This document shows, one piece after another, positions 10,453 to 21,249 of a DNA stretch of 64,000 nucleotides. The stretch's first letter is position 1; each line of letters begins with the position of its first letter. Source of the DNA: Cristatella mucedo (Eukaryota; Bryozoa; Phylactolaemata; Cristatellidae). A program made the position numbers and the translations under genes. The notes under the pieces were generated by a model that saw only the letters and a program-made list of their open reading frames with translations, was not told the origin of the DNA and searched no databases. The stretch lies in the NCBI GenBank assembly GCA_009760855.2, contig WPIO01000021.1, positions 5,767,001-5,831,000 of the forward strand. The letters run 5' to 3'.

Positions 10453-11570
10453 CTAGTTAAAAATTTTTACAAGCAACTGTGGGAGACAGCATCTAATCTT
10501 GGATAGGGATCGGACGTGATGGCTAGCTGTAGAAGCAGTCTTCTGAATGAAGCTTATAAAATTGAGGCAGTTGTCGAAAACGACACCTAAATTTCTAGCA
10601 CGTGGTGATGGTCGCACAATAGCATCACCTATTAGAACGGCAAAGCCTTTTAATCCAGCCACACGCTTACGGTGTCCTATGAGCAGCAGTTCGGTTTTAT
10701 CATCATTAAATTTCAGGAAGTTTTCCGACATCCAGGATCAAATATCGGCAAGGCAAACATTCAGTTTCTCAGTTGCCTCAGCAGATTCTGACAGTTTGAA
10801 TGACAAATACAACCGAGTATCGTTAGCATAGAAGTGATATCCTATTCCATGGGCCTTAATCACTTTTCCCAGAGGTTGTGATACAGGGAGAACAGTAAGG
10901 GACCAAGTACATACCCTTGAGGGACTCCACTGGTGACCCTTCTCGTGTCTGAGACCTGACCCCCACACGACACGGATTGAACACGATCAGACAAGTATGA
11001 TTTAAACCACGCCAGTGCTTCGTCTGCCAGACCGATCGTTGTTCTCAATCGTTCAAGCAGAACTTCGCGATCAATAGTGTCGAAGGCAGCAGACAGATCT
11101 AGCAGAGCTAGGGCAGTGACATTCCCGTCGTCGTTGCCACATAGAATGTCATTATTAACACGGAGGAGAGCAGTTTCAGTAGAGTGCTGCCTCTTGAACC
11201 CTGATGGAAATGTTTCTGACATTCCATTATTTTCACTATGTTTAACCAGCTTCTTAGCAACAATTTTTTCAAGAATCTTTGATAAGAATGGAAGATGGGA
11301 AACTGGGCGATAGTTTGCTAGGACCTCTTTGTCTAATCCAGGCTTTTTAAGAATAGGTCTAACGATTACCGATTTGAAGGACTTGGGGACGACCCCTCTT
11401 CCCAAAGAAGCATTAAAAGTCTTGGTTATGGCAGGGCTAAGTTGGTCTGCTAGTGAGGACCACAGAGATGAAGGTATAGGGTCTTCAGGAGACGAGCTCT
11501 TTTTGCTAGACCTTATTAAGGCAGCCACATCGCATGCAGAATCCTCGGAAAACCTTTTAAGGAAGGTCAC
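10453..11570 (-). pseudogene. LINE A reverse transcriptase domain, inactivated
   Basis: The enzyme would copy its own RNA into DNA at a nicked target. Visible on the minus strand in order: FNASLGRGVVPKSFKSVIVRPILKKP, cut here into FKSVIVRPILKKP, then LANYRPVSHLPFLSKILEKIV, whose core is NYRPVSHLPFLSK, then FPSGFKRQHSTETALL, motif A as LDLSAAFDTIDREVLL (near 11.06-11.11 kb), motif B as SGVPQGYVLGPLLF and motif C as FYANDTRLYL (about 10.80-10.84 kb). The family's YADD is changed to YAND, which loses a metal-binding aspartate. A frameshift lies between about 10.97 and 10.86 kb, a stop separates ADI from SWMSENFLKFN, and another frameshift follows near 10.44 kb. It cannot be functional as it stands. 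Confidence 0.88.
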
Positions 11571-11765
11571 AGGTTGTCATACCGCAATTGCTTTAGTCGG
11601 AGGTCACTTTATGGAGGCACAAATGTGCACAACTTTTTCAGTAAAGAAGGCTGAAAACTTTTCGGCTGAGCCCTTAATATCTGGGGAGTCAGACCTCACA
11701 GCATTGGCCAGTAAATGATACACTGTCTTATAAATCTGTTTAGTGTCCGGCTGTCAGAAATTCAG

Positions 11766-12926
11766 CTATCTAATGAAAAAAGAAGCCCTGGTTTTTTTTA
11801 GCTTTCGGGTGCAAACTCGAAGGAAGTCTTTAAAATTGACTAGATCTGCCTCAGACCCCGATTTCGTGAAACGACGTTCTAGCCTGCGCTTAACCCGGCG
11901 CATCTTAAGGAGTTTTTTTGTAAATTGAAAGGAATCTCGACGACTTTGAACACGGATAGAGCGAACGGGAGCATGCTTGTCAAGAGCACTCCTGAGTGTC
12001 ATGCTCCTCGCATCAGTGAGGGTATCGAGGCTGCCGGGCGAGTCTGAATGCAGATCAAGAATACCTGCATCACAAACAGATTTCAAAAACTTGTCTACGC
12101 CAATGCTTTGTAAGTTACGTTGTTTGACAAATTCGACATTGCCCTGTACGTACGAGGGAGCAGGAACAGTAAACGAGACCAAACAATGATCTGAGAGGGT
12201 CAGTGGGCACACCGCAAGTTCAGTGGGGAGGACATCCTTAAGGATCACGAGATCTAGAATGTGGCCACCGACGTGGGTGCAATGATTAACGTGTTGGGCC
12301 AAACCAAAATTCTCCAGACAGTCAAGAAATGAGCGGACCTGGCGGTTGCTAGGGTTGTCAACGTGAATATTGAAGTCTCCTACAATCAGTAGCGGCCTGT
12401 CACACACAAATATTTTAGCGAGAAACTCTGAAAACTCCTCTACAAACAAGTTTAGACAGCCAGAAGGAGGCCGGTTTATCACAACAGTGAGAGGCATTAT
12501 CTTTGATGAAGACCTTATAGCAACCGATTCACACGATGACCCATGCGAGAAACTGCAGATTTTATAGCCAAACGATTCACGAACAACAATTGCAACCCCG
12601 TCACCAACCTTGTCAGAACGCATGGACTGATAGAATGAGAACCCGGGTGGAGTGGTCTCGGAAATACAGCTACTGGAACAAGGCGTCGTCCAGGTTTTAG
12701 TAAGCAGAAATGCATCTAGCTTCTCATGGACCACCTGATCGCGGATAAGTAACCACTTAGTTTTTAGTGAGCGGACATTTAGTAGGCGGAATTTAAGAGG
12801 CTGTCCAACAACTGGGCGACGGCGATGAAGTGGCTTGTATTCTCTACCGTTTGCGGCCGGCCCGGCGGACGCGGGCTCTTCGAATTTGAATTGGACCTTG
12901 GTAACGGCCGTGGGACGACGTTTCAC
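11766..12926 (-). pseudogene. LINE A apurinic/apyrimidinic-like endonuclease domain
   Basis: The frame of 386 codons encodes the N-terminal endonuclease of ORF2, which nicks target DNA to prime reverse transcription. Recognisable segments are FRLLNVRSLKTKW, where LINE endonucleases have N-V-R-S near the start, IVVRESFGYK, VVINRPPSG in place of the usual YRPP, LLIVGDFNIHVDN with the conserved GDFN, GGHILDLVI and the catalytic LSDH (near 12.19 kb). This part is open and nearly intact. Downstream, between 11765 and 11571, the same frame meets at least three stops (after FFFIR, before QPDTKQIYK and after HICASIK), then resumes as the RT region. The true start codon is unknown; the Met at 12926 may not be the original start. 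Confidence 0.88.
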
Positions 12927-13402
12927 AACGCGCTGGGCTACGGCGGCTGGGCTACTACCGCAACAAGTACTATTCAGCGCTTTAAACTTGCGAGTCTTAG
13001 GTTTGATAGCCGAGCTGTTGATAGGGCGAACGCAGGATGCAGGAAGGTTCTCACTGACCCACCGGAGAAGGCCCGCCGGTAGGTATCGACTAATCGCACC
13101 TTATGCTAAGCAGGTCCTGTTTTGTGTTGCATATCCGAGGACAGCTCATAAATAGTCACAGCGAAGATAGCAGCGGAATACCCGAAGGTATTACGGAGAA
13201 ATCAAGTAAAGGTCCACACCACGCTAGGAGTCGCCCGAGGCCTTTGGGCCAACTGAGGCGAGCAATCATTGGTGTAACTCACTGCTTCAACAAACTCGTG
13301 ACAAACTTGTAGTAAAATTTGGCCTCTTGTTGCCTCACTCACGGCTGCACTATGCTATTTTTCTTATTTGAGGATGTGCCTTTATTGCGTTATGACCGCA
13401 CA

Positions 13403-14020
13403 GCCCTCACTAATTTGGGTAGCGGCACAGCGTGTGCAATCTGCAAAAACCTGCAGCTCGCAATGCAGCCGACGACGGTAGCAATACGGCGCTCGATATT
13501 CTGCACGCAGCACTAGCAACAGCACCGTCACAGAAAAAGCTCAATAGCCTGTATATTACGGCTGATACGACAGGTGGCTTCTTCCAGCCGACTCACCAGC
13601 AGATTTACTGCAGCTCTCGCTCAGCCGCAAGGACGCCGACCAGCAGACCGTTACTACAAGAGAGTGGCTGCGGTCAGGCGCATGTTTTTTTTTATATAGT
13701 AGCTAGGTCACAAGTCTGATAATAATCCCTCAGAATTATGAATAATTATTATGAATAATAATTATGTATATAATAATTATGAATAATACAATTATAATTA
13801 ATAATAATAATAATAATAATTATTATGAATAATTATTATGAATAATCACTTCGAATTAGGAATCATGAAACAGAATACAGAGTACAGAATTATGCATCCC
13901 GCTGCTCGTAAGCCTCGGTCTATCGTGACTATTTTAGAAGCGGCTCAGCTACAATTCAATGGCAAAGCTCGTCATCGAGGCGCAGCCGTCAAGCTCGTAG
14001 TCGACAGTCGCGGGACATTA
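13403..14020 (+). repeat. Unknown interspersed repeat R3, copy 2
   Basis: It matches 2893-3385 in order and orientation (see that entry for landmarks) and also shares a block around AAGCCTCGGTCTATCGTGAC and AATGGCAAAGCTCGTCATCG with the first copy's AGGCTTCGGCCTATCACGTC region. It is longer because of an AT-rich insertion at 13738-13852 made of ATTAT/AATAAT units. No terminal inverted repeats or domain could be seen. Confidence 0.55.
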
Positions 14021-14162
14021 CAACTGTAATATTTTCTTGTGAAAGCAATTAGATTAATGTGTAGTGTGTGCCGGAGGTAGTGCGGTTTACATATCAGCAA
14101 CCAAACCGCGTAAAATCGGCTGTGAACGGCCATATATCTAGCCGCTTGGTAGTTACCGTGCT

Positions 14163-14312
14163 GGTTTGGCTCAATGGTTAAGGTGCTCGCCTCGAACCAA
14201 GGTCAAGGTGAATGCATTTGACGACCTAAGTTGTGGGCTTCAACCTCGTGATGCAAGTGAATCGCCTGAATAGAGATTACATTCTCTTAGGGACCTATAA
14301 ATATTGATTATA
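14163..14312 (+). mobile_element. tRNA-headed SINE, second head subtype
   Basis: The head reads TTTGGCTCAATGGTTAAGGTGCTCGCC, followed by a segment longer than in the 8413 copy (an extra 20-25 bp near 14200-14228), a decayed B box (GTGGGCTTCAACCTC) and the tail GAATCGCCTGAATAGAGATTAC..TTCTCTTAGGGACCTATAAATA. The hairpin stem is partly eroded. It groups with the copy at 7622 by its head sequence. Confidence 0.65.
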
Positions 14313-14517
14313 TTTACTTATATTAGAATGAGCGAAGAAATCTCTTACAATCTCCTCGAAGCGAACTTACGTCAGCGAAGACTTGTGATCAGCGCCTAGT
14401 CAGCGACCGCAATGCTAAATATTTAAATGAAGATTAATTTCGCTAAGCACTTAAATTGATACACTCCTACTATTGCACACCAAAGCTCTAGACAGTAAGT
14501 AAAAATATTTCGTCGTG

Positions 14518-14612
14518 TTCCGGGAATCGAACCCATGACATTTGACATGGATAGCATACAATCAATTCATTTGCATTGCTAATCACTGGCCTCTTCGGCC
14601 ATAAAAGAGATG
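14518..14612 (-). mobile_element. tRNA-like sequence, probably a SINE head or tRNA pseudogene
   Basis: On the minus strand GGCCAGTGATTAGCAATGC is followed after about 45 bases by GTCATGGGTTCGATTCCCGG, an excellent T-arm/B-box sequence. The distance between boxes is tRNA-like, but the acceptor stem and anticodon arm do not fold convincingly, so an intact tRNA is not called. It is not the same as the SINE family with the LINE B tail. Confidence 0.45.
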
Positions 14613-15349
14613 GCCGTACCCCAAACCGTCCATAAAAAGGCTGAAGTATTATCACTTGCAATTCTCTGCCGATGATAGTGTCATGAAATGTACAGCTACA
14701 GATAGATGCAGTCTCGGGTTTAAAGCTACCTGGTTCGTGCTCAAAGCAGATTTTAGTAGCTTACACGAGTAAGCTATGATTCTGGCAGAAGCAATGGTTG
14801 AAAAGCTTTGACGATCGCATAATGGGGCCGAAAAGCCAGCAGATCTTGGAATTATGTAAGAAAGATGGCATTGGCTTGCTAACATAGGAGAATTGTTACT
14901 TTTCAGCGAAGATAAATCTGCACTCAATATTCCAACGGTATGAGCTACCCCGTGTTCTGCATCAAAAGCATTTTTCAAACTTTCCTTTAGTGTCAAAAAC
15001 TTATATATTTGTCATGTTTTCTTGCCCGAGCAATGAAAGTAGCCAGAAATTCTGTTTAGGACTGCAGGCTCATATCAAATTTTCTACGTTAATACATTTT
15101 ATTTTGCCCCAAGAGAATTTAATTTCTGTGTAGGCACTTTGCATATGCTGTAATCACTAGTCTTTGTCTTTTCGCCTACTGCCGTGTACAAAAGTGCCGA
15201 ATCTTGCAATTTAATGGACTGTCGTGTCATCTGACTACTTTGCCTGAGCACTAAGAAACACGGGCGCTGCTGATGTATTTTTACCATATGAATTTTTTCA
15301 CTGTTTTATTTCAAGAAGTTTGACACTGACGTTCTGCCTAGAGAAAACC
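14613..15349. other. Unassigned DNA with a LINE B/SINE tail remnant
   Basis: Most of the stretch is not recognised. At about 15096-15165 the minus strand carries a tail-like segment: plus-strand GCCCCAAGAGAATTTAATTTCTGTGTAGGCACTTTGCATATGC in pieces, parallel to the minus-strand SINE tail at 29560-29600. No tRNA head follows it, so it may come from a LINE tail or a decayed SINE. Confidence 0.45.
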
Positions 15350-15890
15350 AAGGGCCCTATTCACCGGTATAAGAGTTTAACAGCTCACTTTTAAGTCACT
15401 TCATTCTTTCGCCCCAGCCTATATCTCAGATCTACTCCTCCACCAGCAAGCATCGTACCACCCGCTTTTCGGAATCCAACAGTCTACCAATACCTCGTAC
15501 CAACCTCAAATCCTGTGGAGACCGTGCATTTAGTTCGTCTGCTCCCAAAGCCAAGAACTCACTCCCGACTTGCGTCACAACATCCCCTGACTTGACCACA
15601 TTTAAAAAGAAATTAAAAACACACCTATTGAGAACAGCATTTAGTGAGTCCCTGTGATTCGTTCTTCATGTGCTTATGCGTGCTGAAACTGTGCATGCTG
15701 CCACTAACCACACTTGCATGCTAACCCTGCGCATGTCACCCCTAACCATGTTATTCATATTGTTTATCAAGCATGAAATTACTCACCATTCAATTGCATT
15801 TCCCTTTGCAGCAAATTTAAAGTGCCTAGAAAGAGCTTGAGTTCATTGGGGGTGCTTTATCAAGTGCATTGTTATTATTATTATTATTAG
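15350..15890 (+). mobile_element. LINE B 3' fragment with tail
   Basis: This 5'-truncated LINE B copy starts in the C-terminal region (TCATTCTTTCGCC and CAAGCATCGTACCACCCGC match 20.85-20.93 kb and 60.3 kb). It continues through AACCTCAAATCCTGTGGAGACC and AAAAAGAAATTAAAAACACACC to the 3' UTR and the hairpin region (TTTAAAGTGCCTAGAAAGAG with GGGGGTGCTTTATC). It ends in ATT units at about 15875-15890. The stem is weakened by substitutions. Confidence 0.85.
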
Positions 15891-16856
15891 CTGCAGAGAA
15901 ATCTCGGACAAACAAGGATTGCATATATTCAATTCCGGCATCACAAATGAAGTCTTTTCCTAAGTCACAGTGTTAACCATCTACAGGTCTTACAACTTTA
16001 AGAAATTTTCTTTGAAGACTTAATTTTTAAGGATAATTAAATTAGGCAATCTTTAGAGAAAATAAAGAATTTAATATAATTTATCAATAACAAAAATGCT
16101 CATCGCGCTCAAAACCTTTTGAACTATTACCCAGAAAAAAATTATTTGGTTTTGTTTTTGCTATTATTATTAAAATATTTTTAATATTATTATTTTTATC
16201 AATTTTTTTTATCTCACACCGAATGTAATAGATATTTGATAAATTGACCTGCACGAGGAAATTGACTTGCAGGAGGAACTTTTTAAATATCTTGTAAGTG
16301 TCAAACACGGCAAGGATTGGTTAATATTAGCCACGTCATATATTTACATGACTCAATTTTAATGAACGCGCCAAATAGGAAGATCATTGAAAAGTTTGAT
16401 CAAAAGTGTCAAAGGATATCACAATCGTAAGACTTTTGGAGAATGTGCGGTATAACAGTTTGAAAAGCGTAAATATAGTTATGAAAGGCAAACCCGTGCT
16501 GGAGGTCCGAACCTACGTGCACTGACTTCTCAGATTCAATGCTACTTCGGGTTTGCGTGCTGAAATGGAGTCAAAATACATGTAATTTCAAAAAGCAAAA
16601 TTCGCCCGTCCACCAACAAAACTTCAATCCAAAACTACTTATTGTTTGTTGGTTTAAGTGAAGTATGAGCTCCAGCGGGAAGCCAGATACCAAAATACCG
16701 TTACATTGCTACCCTTCGGATTTTTTTCAATCAAAACTAAGGGCTGGAAATGTTTAGAGGTTTCGGCTGGTGCGAGGATGTTTCTCTGTCGAGGTGGACC
16801 AAGATAAAAGCGTGCCTGTCTCTTTTGAAGTGCTCGAAGCGATAGTGACAGTCATA
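15891..16856. other. AT-rich unassigned DNA
   Basis: Strongly AT-rich, especially at 16000-16330, with T and A runs and ATT/TTA clusters. A lysine- and asparagine-rich 74-codon frame on the minus strand (16084-16308) is a product of base composition. No repeat family was recognised. Confidence 0.4.
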
Positions 16857-18435
16857 ATAATAATAATAATAATAATAGTATTTGTATAGCGCCCTCAGAG
16901 AACAGAGTCTTTTTCATGGTACTTTACAGATGCTGTAAAAAGCATGACTAAATGAATATTGGTAACATTTTCAATGTTATCAAGCACAAAATTGTTTGAT
17001 ATGAAATGCACAGGATCAATATATAGATATGATTAGTAGCAGTAAGCACGGTGTCAGAACGAACAAGCACACAGTGGACGAATCACAAGGACCCACTGAT
17101 TGCTGTAATAAACCGGTGCGCTTTAAGCTTTTTTTAAATGTAGTTATGTCAGACAATGTCGTGACGTAAGTCTGGAGTGCGTTCTAGGTTTTGAGAGCAC
17201 ATGAACTAATGACCCAGCCTCTAGAGGTTTTGAGGTTCGTACGAAGTATGGCAAAACGGTTTGAGTCGTAACAGCTGGTTGTACGACGGTTGGCCTAGTA
17301 GGGGAATTATTGGGTAGTTGGAGTAGTAGTTGCGATGGGTAGGCTGGAAAAATAGAATGAAGAGACCTAAAAGTAAGTGACGGAACCTTGAAGCCCATAT
17401 GCTTGCTACGGATTGGGATTACGATTGGGAGCAAGTGCAGCTCGACGAGAAGTGGTGTGATGTGGCAACTGCAATGCCCACCACAGATAAATAAGCCCAG
17501 CTGCAGAGTTTTGCACGAACCGTAAGTGCCTGATTTTACAGGCCGGAAGAGCAGCAAACAGTGAGTTACAAAGTCGAGACAGGACGTTGAAAATGCATGA
17601 AATAATTTGGACGTAGTATCTCTGTCTAAGCTAGTCCAATTTTTTAAAATGTTCTGCTGCCGAAAGAAAGAAAACTTGACTGTGGGGCTGATGTGTTCAC
17701 GTAGTGAAAGGTGTTGGAGCAGGACACCTAGATTTCGTGCATATGTCACAGGAGATATGCTGGCAGAGTTGACTTGGTGCAATTATCTTTTCAGTTCCTG
17801 AGTCACATTTGGTTTGCCCAAAACTAGTAAGTTAGTTTTGTCGTCATTTAATTTGAGAAGGCAGCTGCCATCCATGTGTGGATGTCAGCAATACGTGCAG
17901 CAATGGATTTGGCTGCAAGGAATTTGAGAGAATTCTTCGACGTGCTGGAGGGCTGGGAAGGATCAAAGCAAAGATGTAACTGAGTGTCACCTGCAAAAAA
18001 TGAAAGCCTAGATTGTGCTTGGCGATCACATGGCAAGAGGGAGAGGGATAAACTGTGAAGAGAAGCGGACCGAGCCTTGAGGTACCCCGTATTTCAGTTC
18101 TTTTTCGGATGACCTTTTTCCGTTCACATAAATACTCTGGATTATCCCTAAGAAACATAATCTGAACCATTGTAGTGTTTGCCAGTGATGCCTAGGCGAG
18201 ATGAGAGGCGCTTGAGAAGGTCTGTATAATCACTTGTGTCAAACGCTGCCGAAAGATCAAGCAAAACAAGCAGAGATCCTTTACCTAAGTCTACATTCCC
18301 GAGAAGGTCGTTATACATCCTACTGCTGGCCCTACTGGAATGATTAGCTCTAAATCCAGAATGGAACTTACTTTCTAGGTTTGAGATTTCAACGTGAGTG
18401 TTCAGCTAGTATGCCACAACTTGTTCCAGTATATC
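16857..18435 (-). mobile_element. LINE B, 3' half of a split copy
   Basis: On the minus strand this runs from the start of RT to the 3' end. The tail is at 16857-16876 (TAA units on the plus strand) and GTATAGCGCCCTCAGAGAACAGAG at 16884-16907, with the opposite stem eroded. The C-terminal region and the late RT region (17.15-18.17 kb) match the plus-strand copy at 20.0-21.2 kb. The RT start DILEQVV lies near 18.43 kb. Motif C is lost through a frameshift (AKHNLGFHF followed by LQVTLSY in place of YADDTQLY). The 5' half of what is probably the same element is at 21250-22465, beyond an inserted or rearranged plus-strand copy. Confidence 0.8.
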
Positions 18436-18489
18436 TAACAATTAAAGACGCTCCCCGGTTGGTTTCTCCATTTTCACACCGTTAAATCA

Positions 18490-18969
18490 ATCAACACTGG
18501 AGGTAGAGTTGCTGTTATCACATGCTCAAAATTCGACTTCAAGCCATTTGCAGTACCCCCGAAGCAGTCTTTCAAACCTATTGTCTTGATTTCACCAGAC
18601 AACAAGCTACCGATGGTAGCAGTAGTCTATCGCCCACCAGCCGAGTAATCTTTTATCGCAGTGTTCTTTGATCTCATTTCGATATTGTATGCAAAAAATC
18701 GACCTTTCCTAATTATTGGTAATTTCAACGTAAATTTTGATAATTTATCTGACGCCTTGAGCAATGAATTTCGTGCATTGACTGACTCATTGTCTCTCGT
18801 GGCTCATGTGCACGGCCCTACTAACATCAAGGGTCACACACTCGACCAATTTTTCTCATACAACTGCACTTTGTCATCACCAATTATTACCAAATCCTGC
18901 TTATCTGACCACATGCAGATCTCATCCCATCTACAATGTGTGCCCTCCTTTTCTAAAATCACATGTTAA
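18490..18969 (+). pseudogene. LINE B endonuclease domain, inactivated
   Basis: The region encodes the target-nicking endonuclease of ORF2. In frame are GGRVAVITCS, DNKLPMVAVVYRPPAE (with the conserved YRPP, then a stop), LLIIGNFNVNFDN in part as IIGNFNVNFDN, GPTNIKGHTLDQFF and CLSDHMQI. The GDFN motif is changed to GNFN, but the SDH catalytic motif is kept. A stop after PPAE (near 18.65 kb) and another near 18.97 kb break the reading frame. The linker downstream (LLVNPPTDLSSLVDRYN and FSSFFVNKIDHIRESI) is typical of L2-like elements. Confidence 0.82.
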
Positions 18970-19527
18970 TCAAGAAACCTCAAGATTCTTGATATCGATG
19001 CTGTCCGTGCGAGAATATCTGCTTTGCTTCTGCTAGTCAATCCCCCTACCGACCTGTCCTCATTAGTAGATCGCTACAACACGACACCAGCTGACGTGCT
19101 CGAAGAGTTTCCATCCCTGGCTAAGCACACTGTGCTACCTCACCCAGACGGCCTATGGTTTACCATAGACATTACATTAGCTACGTATACTAAGCGCAAG
19201 CTTGAAAAAGCATACAAAAGATCATGACTGACAGTCCATCTACAGCTATACGACGACTACTGTAGATCGATCGATCCTAGCAAAAGCCAAGTCTAGCTTC
19301 TGCAAAAACGTTGAATCACAAATGCACAATCCAAAAATGCTGATGTCGACGATAAACCATCTCCTTATCTGCAACCAAGTTAGCTCCTTACCAACTGATC
19401 CTTGTGATGATCTAACTGATCGCTTCTCTAGCTTCTTCGTCAACAAGATAGACCACATCAGAGAGTCCATCCCTAAGATGATTGCATCCCCCTGGAATTC
19501 TGTCCCTCAATTCCATGCAGCACCTCA

Positions 19528-20909
19528 ATGTCTGCATTTAAGCAGGTCACTAGTGATCTCGACCTGAGGTTCATATCCCGATCAAAGAAGACAACAAGTC
19601 CTCTGGACCCTATTCCCACTGTCATGCTCCTAGGTTGCATTGATCTGCTGCTGCCATGCATAAATAACATCATGAATATGTCATTAGCCCCAAGTCATTT
19701 CCCAGCACCTTTCAAAAAAGCTGTTGTCAGGCCATTTCTCAAGAAAGCGACACTAGACCAAGAGAACTTGAGCGACTACCGCCCAGTCTTCTTTCTACCA
19801 TTATTAGCAAAGACACTGGAATGGGTCGTGGCAGGAAAGACGAACTCATATATCGAAACTTAAAACCTTGCTGGTAAGTTCCAGTCTGGTTTTAGAGCTA
19901 ATCACTCCACAGAGTCAGCATTGCTTCGGTGTACAGTAACCTACTTACGAATGCAGACATGGGTAGAGTATCTCTGCTTGTTTTGCTCGATCTTCTGGCA
20001 GCTTTTGATATTATCGATCATCAAGTCCTTCTTGAACGCCTCTCATCTCGCCTGGGCATCACTGGCACTGCTCTGCAATGGTGCAGGTCCTATCTCAGTG
20101 GAAGACTCCAGAGTATTGATGTGACTGGACACAGATCATCCGAGGAACCCGTGAAATTTGGAGTACCTCAGGGCTCCATGCTTGGTCCCGTTCTTTTCAC
20201 GGTTCATACTCTCCCTCTTGCCGATGTGAATGCCAAGCACAACCAAGGCTTTCACTTTTATGCGAATGACACCCATTTGTGTCTTTGCTTTGACTCCTCC
20301 TAGCTCTCAAGCACGTCGAACTCTCTCAAATCACTTGCTGCCTGTATTGATGACATCCGCATTTGAATGGCAGTAAATTTTCTTTAATTGAATTATGATA
20401 AAAATAACTTACTATTACTTGGAAAACCAAGTGTGATTCAGAAGTTGGAAAGGCTGACGCTCAAAATCGGCTCTGCCAGCATATCTCCTGTTGAATCTGC
20501 ACGAAATCTAGGTGCCATATTCCAAAGTGACCTTTCATTGGACGACCGCATCAGCTCCACAGTCAAGTCTGCCTACTTTCAGCTACGTAACGTTGGTACA
20601 ATTTGCGCTTGTTTAGACAGGGATACCGCATCTAAATTAGTCCATGCATTCGTGACATCCAGTCTTGACTTATGTAACTCGCTGCTTATTGGCCTAACGG
20701 CCTGTGCAATTAGGCGCTTCCAGCTGGTGCAAAACTCTGCTGCTAAGCTTGTTTGTCGCGAGGTCGCAGTTGCCACATTACACCACTTCTCGCTGACCTG
20801 CACTGGCTCCCAGTCAACCAACGCATTGACTTCAAGGTTTTGTCACTTTCGGGTCCCTTCATTCTTTGGCTCTAGCCTACCTATCAGATCTACTCCCCCA
20901 CCAGGCTAA
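19528..20909 (+). pseudogene. LINE B reverse transcriptase and thumb region, inactivated
   Basis: In order on the plus strand: TTSPLDPIPTVMLL, FKKAVVRPFLKK, LSDYRPVFFLPLLAKTLEWVV, cut here to DYRPVFFLPLLAKTLEWVV, FQSGFRANHSTESALL split across a frame change near 19.9 kb, motif A LDLLAAFDIIDHQVLL, motif B FGVPQGSMLGPVLFT, motif C FHFYANDTHLCL and then SARNLGAIFQSDLSL and FVTSSLDLCNSLLIGL. Motif C is YAND rather than YADD, the same aspartate-to-asparagine change as in LINE A. At least one frameshift (about 19.86-19.93 kb) and stops near 19.86, 20.30 and 20.38 kb disable it. A further C-terminal piece, in another frame, continues to about 21.13 kb. Confidence 0.85.
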
Positions 20910-21249
20910 GCATGGTTCCATCCGCTTTTCTGAATCTAACTGTTAAACTATACCTAGTACCAACCTCAAATCCTGTGGAGACCGTGCATTTAGTTCGTAT
21001 GCTCCAAAAGCCTTGAACTCAGTCCTGACTTCCGTCACGTCATCTCTTGACTTGTCCACATTTCAAAAGAAATTAAAAACGCATCTATTTACGACAACAT
21101 TTAGTGGGTCCTGTGATTCGTCCTTTATGTGCTTATTCGTGGTGACACTGTTTCATGCAGCCACTAACCACACTTGCATCCTAACCCTTTGCGTGTTACC
21201 CCTAACTTTGTTATTCTCGTTATTTATTGAGTATGCCACCACTTTTTAA

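Larger units (their letters stand above)
7957..10630. repeat. Left arm of a long inverted duplication
   Basis: This segment is repeated in reverse orientation at 27741-30138. The match includes single-copy-looking spacer, a SINE, a palindrome, the LINE A 3' end, an LTR-element derivative and part of the LINE A RT frame. Inner boundary: AGCATCACCTA at 10621-10631 pairs with AGGTGATGCT at 27741-27750. Outer boundary: CAATCTAATGTTGG near 7957 pairs with the sequence ending at 30138. The right arm lacks about 300 bp that correspond to roughly 10190-10490. Differences elsewhere are mostly one-base indels and differences in homopolymer length, so the two arms are very similar. Confidence 0.92.
8726..13080 (-). 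mobile_element. LINE A (L2/CR1-like), long but inactive copy
   Basis: This is the longest copy of the LINE A family. From 5' to 3' on the minus strand it holds an endonuclease region (12926-11766), a linker with several stops, an RT region (11570-10453), a C-terminal region (10412 down to about 9972) and a 3' UTR ending at 8726-8742 in ACATT units. An LTR element (8933-9971) is inserted in the C-terminal region or 3' UTR. The 5' limit is uncertain: a GC-rich stretch to about 13.08 kb, and perhaps 13.08-13.4 kb, could be 5' UTR. Other family members are at 27.74, 30.41, 40.61 and 54.69 kb. Confidence 0.85.
18436..21247 (+). mobile_element. LINE B, nearly full coding length, plus strand
   Basis: This copy covers the endonuclease (about 18.48-18.97 kb), the linker (19.02-19.57 kb), RT (19.53-20.30 kb), the C-terminal region (20.39-21.13 kb) and part of the 3' UTR. 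It stops near 21247 without the hairpin tail or terminal repeat, so it is not a simple complete retrotransposition product. It is flanked on both sides by minus-strand LINE B pieces that fit together as one element. Confidence 0.82.
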
